DNA from: Rhodospirillales bacterium
GTDB taxonomy: Bacteria > Pseudomonadota > Alphaproteobacteria > Rhodospirillales > JAPHRK01
Reading direction: 5' to 3'
Length of the DNA stretch: 64,000 bases
NCBI GenBank assembly: GCA_026196105.1
Contig: JAPHRK010000033.1
Coordinates: 62,001 to 126,000 of the forward strand
Part shown: in pieces, positions 60,853-64,000 of the stretch
How positions within the stretch are numbered: the stretch's first letter is position 1
Layout of the letters: the number at the start of each line of letters is the position of its first letter
Made by a program: the position numbers and the translations under genes
Notes under the pieces: generated by a model
Seen by the model: the letters and a program-made list of their open reading frames with translations, nothing else
What the model was told of the DNA's origin: nothing
Database searches by the model: none

Positions 60853-62198
60853 GCCATGTATTCCATCGTAACCTAAACGCCCCCCTTCCCAAAGCTGTGC
60901 GTGGTGATGGCGTCTACCTTTATGATGAAGGGGGTAAAGCTTATTTGGACGCCTCAGGGGGTGCTGCTGTTTCTTGCTTGGGTCATGGGGATGCAGAGGT
61001 CATTGAGGCGATCAAAAAACAAGCGGAACAACTGGCTTATGTTCATTCTGGGTTTTTCACGACGGAGCCCTTAGAGGCCTTAGCGGGTGCCCTTATTGAC
61101 TCCGCCCCAAAAGGAATGGAAACGGTTTACTTTACGTCTGGTGGCTCAGAAGCGGTGGAAAATGCTATTAAGTTAGCACGGCAATATTACCTTGAGCGGG
61201 GTGAGTCGAGCCGCCGTACAATTATCGCGCGCCGACAAAGTTACCATGGCAATACCTTGGGGGCTTTAGGTGTGGGGGGAAATGCAGGAAGACGGCAGCC
61301 TTTTGACCCTATGCTGGTTGATGGGGTGCATATTGCTCCTTGTTATGCCTATCGCTATCAACTGCCAGGTGAATCAATTGAGTCTTATGCTTTAAGGGCC
61401 GCGGATGAGCTTGAGCAAGCCATTTTGATGCAGGGGCCAAGAAATGTTGCCGCGTTTATTGCCGAAACAGTTGTTGGGGCGACTATGGGGGCGGTGCCTG
61501 CCGAAGTTGGATATTTCAAACGAATTCGGGAAATTTGTGACCGCTACGATGTGTTGTTGGTTTTAGACGAAGTTATGTGTGGAATTGGGCGAACTGGGAC
61601 TATGCATGCTTGTGAGCAGGAAGGTATCGTCCCTGATATGATAACGGTCGCCAAAGGTTTGGGTGGAGGGTATCAGCCAATTGGGGCAGTGATAATATCG
61701 CAAGAAATTAATAATATGATTTCTCAAGGAAGCGGAGCTTACAAGGGGGGGCATACATACAATGGCCACGCTATTGCCTGTGCCGCATCTTTAGCTGTTA
61801 TTCAGGCAATAGGCCAAAGGGGCTTGTTGTCGAAAGTCGATGAGATGGGAAATCTCCTTGATAAAAAACTTAAATCTCAATTTTCGGACCATCCATTCAT
61901 AGGTGACCTTCGAGGGCGGGGGTTGTTTAGGGGCGTTGAGTTGGTTACCTGCAAAGGGACAAAACTCCCCTTTTCCCCTTCGCTTGGGTTGTCTACTGCT
62001 ATTAAAAACGAAGCTATGGAGCGTGGACTGGTATGTTACCCAGGCTATGGTGGAGTTGATGGAGCGAGAGGAGATCATATCCTTCTGGCCCCTCCTTTTA
62101 TAATTTCAGAGGCCCAGATTGATGAACTTGTTTTCAAGTTAGCAGAGTCTCTAGAAGCTGCTTTACAGAAATCTCATGCCTATGAGGTTGCGGCGTAA
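60849..62198 (+). CDS. Class III (omega) aminotransferase
   Basis: A PLP enzyme of 449 residues in the acetylornithine/beta-alanine aminotransferase class. Motifs: FTSGGSEAVENAIKLARQYY, the NTLG-containing strand, LVLDEVMCGIGRTGTMHACE and VAKGLGGGYQPIGAV with the Schiff-base lysine. It starts on the ATG that overlaps the RpiR stop and abuts the next gene by TAATG. It probably converts an amino acid to the keto acid used by the neighbouring cleavage enzyme. Confidence 0.9.
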   Translation: MSHVFHRNLNAPLPKAVRGDGVYLYDEGGKAYLDASGGAAVSCLGHGDAEVIEAIKKQAEQLAYVHSGFFTTEPLEALAGALIDSAPKGMETVYFTSGGSEAVENAIKLARQYYLERGESSRRTIIARRQSYHGNTLGALGVGGNAGRRQPFDPMLVDGVHIAPCYAYRYQLPGESIESYALRAADELEQAILMQGPRNVAAFIAETVVGATMGAVPAEVGYFKRIREICDRYDVLLVLDEVMCGIGRTGTMHACEQEGIVPDMITVAKGLGGGYQPIGAVIISQEINNMISQGSGAYKGGHTYNGHAIACAASLAVIQAIGQRGLLSKVDEMGNLLDKKLKSQFSDHPFIGDLRGRGLFRGVELVTCKGTKLPFSPSLGLSTAIKNEAMERGLVCYPGYGGVDGARGDHILLAPPFIISEAQIDELVFKLAESLEAALQKSHAYEVAA

Positions 62199-63031
62199 TG
62201 CAAGATTTGTCCCCGGTTATCATCACGGTGGCCCCTAATGGGGCTAGGCGAACGAAGGTTGACCATCCGGCTATTCCCCTCACGCCAGAAGAGCTAGCTC
62301 TGTGTGCTGAAGAATGTATGGAGGCAGGGGCAAGCGTTATCCATCTTCATGTCCGTGATGAGCAAAGTAAACACAGCTTAGACGTAGGGCGATATCAAGA
62401 GGCAATTGTCGCGATTCGAGAAAAAATTGGCGATGAGTTGGTTATTCAAGTTACCACTGAAGCCGTAGGGCACTATACACCCCACGAACAAATGGAGATG
62501 GTTTGTAATCTTCAGCCGGAAGCGGTTTCTTTAGCTCTTAAGGAGCTTATTCCAGATGCGCAATATGAAGCGGGGTTTAGTAATTTTCTTAAATGGCTTG
62601 ATATAAAGGGGGTCGCTTCCCAATTTATTCTTTACGACGAAAAGGATGTTGAGCTGTTTGCCTCTCTTAATGAAAAAGGGATTTTTCGCAGATCCTCAGA
62701 TTGGGTCCTTTTTGTTCTAGGGAAATATCAAGAGGGGCAAGGGAGTGATCCTAGACAATTGGACACTTTTTTATCGATTTGGAATGCAAAACGTCAAACC
62801 CATTCATGGGGTTTCTGCGCTTTTGGAAGCGAAGAGATTAATTGTGCTTTAGCTGGAGCTGTAAAGGGGGGGCATCCAAGAATTGGGTTTGAGAATAACT
62901 TAAGAAGGCCAGATGGAGTCTTATTGCACAGTAATGGCGAGTCGGTTCGGACTCTTTCCGAGGCTCTTAAAAGCCAAAACCGGGTGATTGCAAGTGTAAA
63001 AGAGGCAAGAAAAGCTATGGGGATAGCTTAA
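62198..63031 (+). CDS. Beta-keto acid cleavage enzyme (BKACE, DUF849)
   Basis: A protein of 277 residues. IITVAPNGARR, IHLHVRDE with the two zinc histidines, VTTEAVG and IGFENNLRRPDG with the catalytic/metal glutamate match the BKACE family. Its first member, Kce, cleaves 3-keto-5-aminohexanoate with acetyl-CoA. Residues around the active site vary with the substrate and do not identify it here. Coupled to the aminotransferase by a one-base overlap. Confidence 0.9.
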   Translation: MQDLSPVIITVAPNGARRTKVDHPAIPLTPEELALCAEECMEAGASVIHLHVRDEQSKHSLDVGRYQEAIVAIREKIGDELVIQVTTEAVGHYTPHEQMEMVCNLQPEAVSLALKELIPDAQYEAGFSNFLKWLDIKGVASQFILYDEKDVELFASLNEKGIFRRSSDWVLFVLGKYQEGQGSDPRQLDTFLSIWNAKRQTHSWGFCAFGSEEINCALAGAVKGGHPRIGFENNLRRPDGVLLHSNGESVRTLSEALKSQNRVIASVKEARKAMGIA

Positions 63032-63220
63032 TCAGGGTTGTATCGAGGATTGAGGTTGCAGCAGGGAGATTTTATGGTTTAGGCTACCTCTTCGCTTATT
63101 CAAACAAATGCCGTAAGAAAACTAAAAAGCAAAGATAACTATCTAAAACTGCTCCTAAAATATGAATATGCGTATTCGGGGCGAGGGAATATTTACATAA
63201 ACCAAATGAAGGAGGCATAA

Positions 63221-64000
63221 TTGTCTTTCAGCAAATTTTTTACAGTAACCGCAGCGGTCACAGGACTAGCTCTTGTCGGAACTGCCGTTGCTTCAAACGA
63301 TGCTAGTGCAGAACAAAAATTCATCACCATTGGTACTGGTGGTGTTACAGGGGTTTATTATCCAACAGGGGGATCAATTTGCCGTCTTGTAAATAAAGGC
63401 CGTAAAGCTCATGGCGTTCGTTGCTCAGTAGAAAGTACCGGTGGTTCTGTTTACAACATTAACACCATTCGTGCGGGTGAGTTGGACATGGGTGTTGCCC
63501 AATCTGATTGGCAGTACCATGCCTATAAAGGTACCAGCAAGTTTAAAGAAGCTGGTCCGTTTAAAGGCTTGAGGGCTGTTTTCTCAGTGCATCCTGAACC
63601 CTTTACAGTTGTTGCTCGTGCCGATGCAGGTGTTAAGAACTTTATGGACCTTAAAGGCAAACGCGTTAACATTGGTAACCCAGGCTCAGGCCAACGGGGT
63701 ACTATGGAAATTCTTATGGGCGCGTTAGGTTGGGACAAATCAGCCTTTAAACTTGCTTCTGAACTTAAATCATCTGAGCAGTCAAAAGCTCTTTGTGATA
63801 ACAAAATTGATGCAATGGTCTTTACTGTTGGTCACCCAAGTGGTTCCATCAAAGAAGCAACCACTTCTTGTGAAACCGTGTTGGTAACCGTTGACGGTCC
63901 TGCTGTTGATAAGTTGGTTGCTGATAATGATTTCTATCGTACAGCGACCATTCCAGGTGGCATGTATCGTGGTAATCCAAACGACACGAAAACATTTGGT
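63221..64000 (+). CDS. TAXI-family TRAP transporter solute-binding protein (3' end outside window)
   Basis: A partial gene with 260 codons seen. A signal peptide (about 1-29) follows a TTG start with an AAGGAGG ribosome site six bases away. [25 protein letters not shown] is the TAXI signature, followed by [33 protein letters not shown] proteins bring dicarboxylates or amino acids to TRAP permeases. It lies 190 bp after the cleavage enzyme and probably imports the substrate of that pathway. Confidence 0.92.
   Translation, partial: MSFSKFFTVTAAVTGLALVGTAVASNDASAEQKFITIGTGGVTGVYYPTGGSICRLVNKGRKAHGVRCSVESTGGSVYNINTIRAGELDMGVAQSDWQYHAYKGTSKFKEAGPFKGLRAVFSVHPEPFTVVARADAGVKNFMDLKGKRVNIGNPGSGQRGTMEILMGALGWDKSAFKLASELKSSEQSKALCDNKIDAMVFTVGHPSGSIKEATTSCETVLVTVDGPAVDKLVADNDFYRTATIPGGMYRGNPNDTKTFG

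Overview
This is a chromosomal window from a Gram-negative bacterium, most likely an alphaproteobacterium of the Rhodospirillales/Kiloniellales type. The evidence is gene content and order: hemC, a hemD-hemX fusion and hemY facing tsaD; the gpmI-envC-ctpA-yibQ-rppH run; hspQ; paired bacterioferritin subunits; bacteriohemerythrins; and a PAS/soluble-receptor pair. Base composition is moderate, and I did not compute it. The genus cannot be fixed from sequence alone. No phage, transposase, rRNA operon or CRISPR array was seen. One tRNA gene (Thr, anticodon CGT) is present.

Layout. 0-2.3 kb: aromatic amino acid operon (pheA-like tail, hisC, tyrA). 2.4-4.1 kb: soluble chemoreceptor and PAS sensor. 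4.5-8.1 kb: orphan SF2 helicase and an unknown lipoprotein. 8.3-12.5 kb: a methionine-rich secreted peptide, a two-component system and an exported MsrA-MsrB fusion, followed by a 262-bp nested palindrome. 12.7-17 kb: fatty acyl-CoA ligase and two tandem degenerate EAL proteins. 17.2-21.4 kb: nucleotide-sugar and heptose genes, two methyltransferases and DUF302. 21.4-26.2 kb: PBP1A, bacteriohemerythrin, folB, a pteridine-reductase-like SDR and a Ca/Na antiporter. 26.2-33.5 kb: the rppH-yibQ-ctpA-envC-gpmI group, hspQ and an ABM monooxygenase. 33.9-37.1 kb: glycine betaine ABC transporter. 37.2-42.9 kb: tRNA-Thr, haem genes and tsaD. 43-49.1 kb: accessory block with iron storage (DUF2325, bfd, two bfr) and a TetR-controlled membrane pair. 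49.2-51.5 kb: gpsA and small genes. 51.5-59.4 kb: ParA/CHAD pair, a metallo-hydrolase/cNMP/hemerythrin fusion, a degenerate adenylation protein, and a response-regulator phosphatase with a STAS protein. 59.9-64 kb: RpiR regulator, class III aminotransferase, beta-keto acid cleavage enzyme and TAXI-TRAP binding protein (cut by the window edge).

The best candidate for a little-described system is 8.3-12.3 kb. A Met/Lys-rich periplasmic peptide, an OmpR-type two-component system and a secreted methionine sulfoxide reductase lie together. Direct repeats of the form cGTTAT(A/C) with an 11-bp period precede both the peptide gene and msrAB. This suggests one regulon for scavenging oxidants with sacrificial methionines and then repairing them. 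It resembles in logic the MrpX/YedYZ hypochlorite system of Azospira but uses different parts.

Other notable points are the translationally coupled ParA and CHAD genes (possible polyphosphate granule positioning), an iron-storage cluster with three copies of one Fur-like operator, the 870-residue fusion ending in a hemerythrin domain, and a perfect operator-like repeat between a TetR gene and its divergent membrane-protein pair. Small genes found by reading the sequence directly include bfd (56 aa) and a possible 59-aa ORF. Several starts were moved to ATG codons with better ribosome binding sites or stop/start overlaps.
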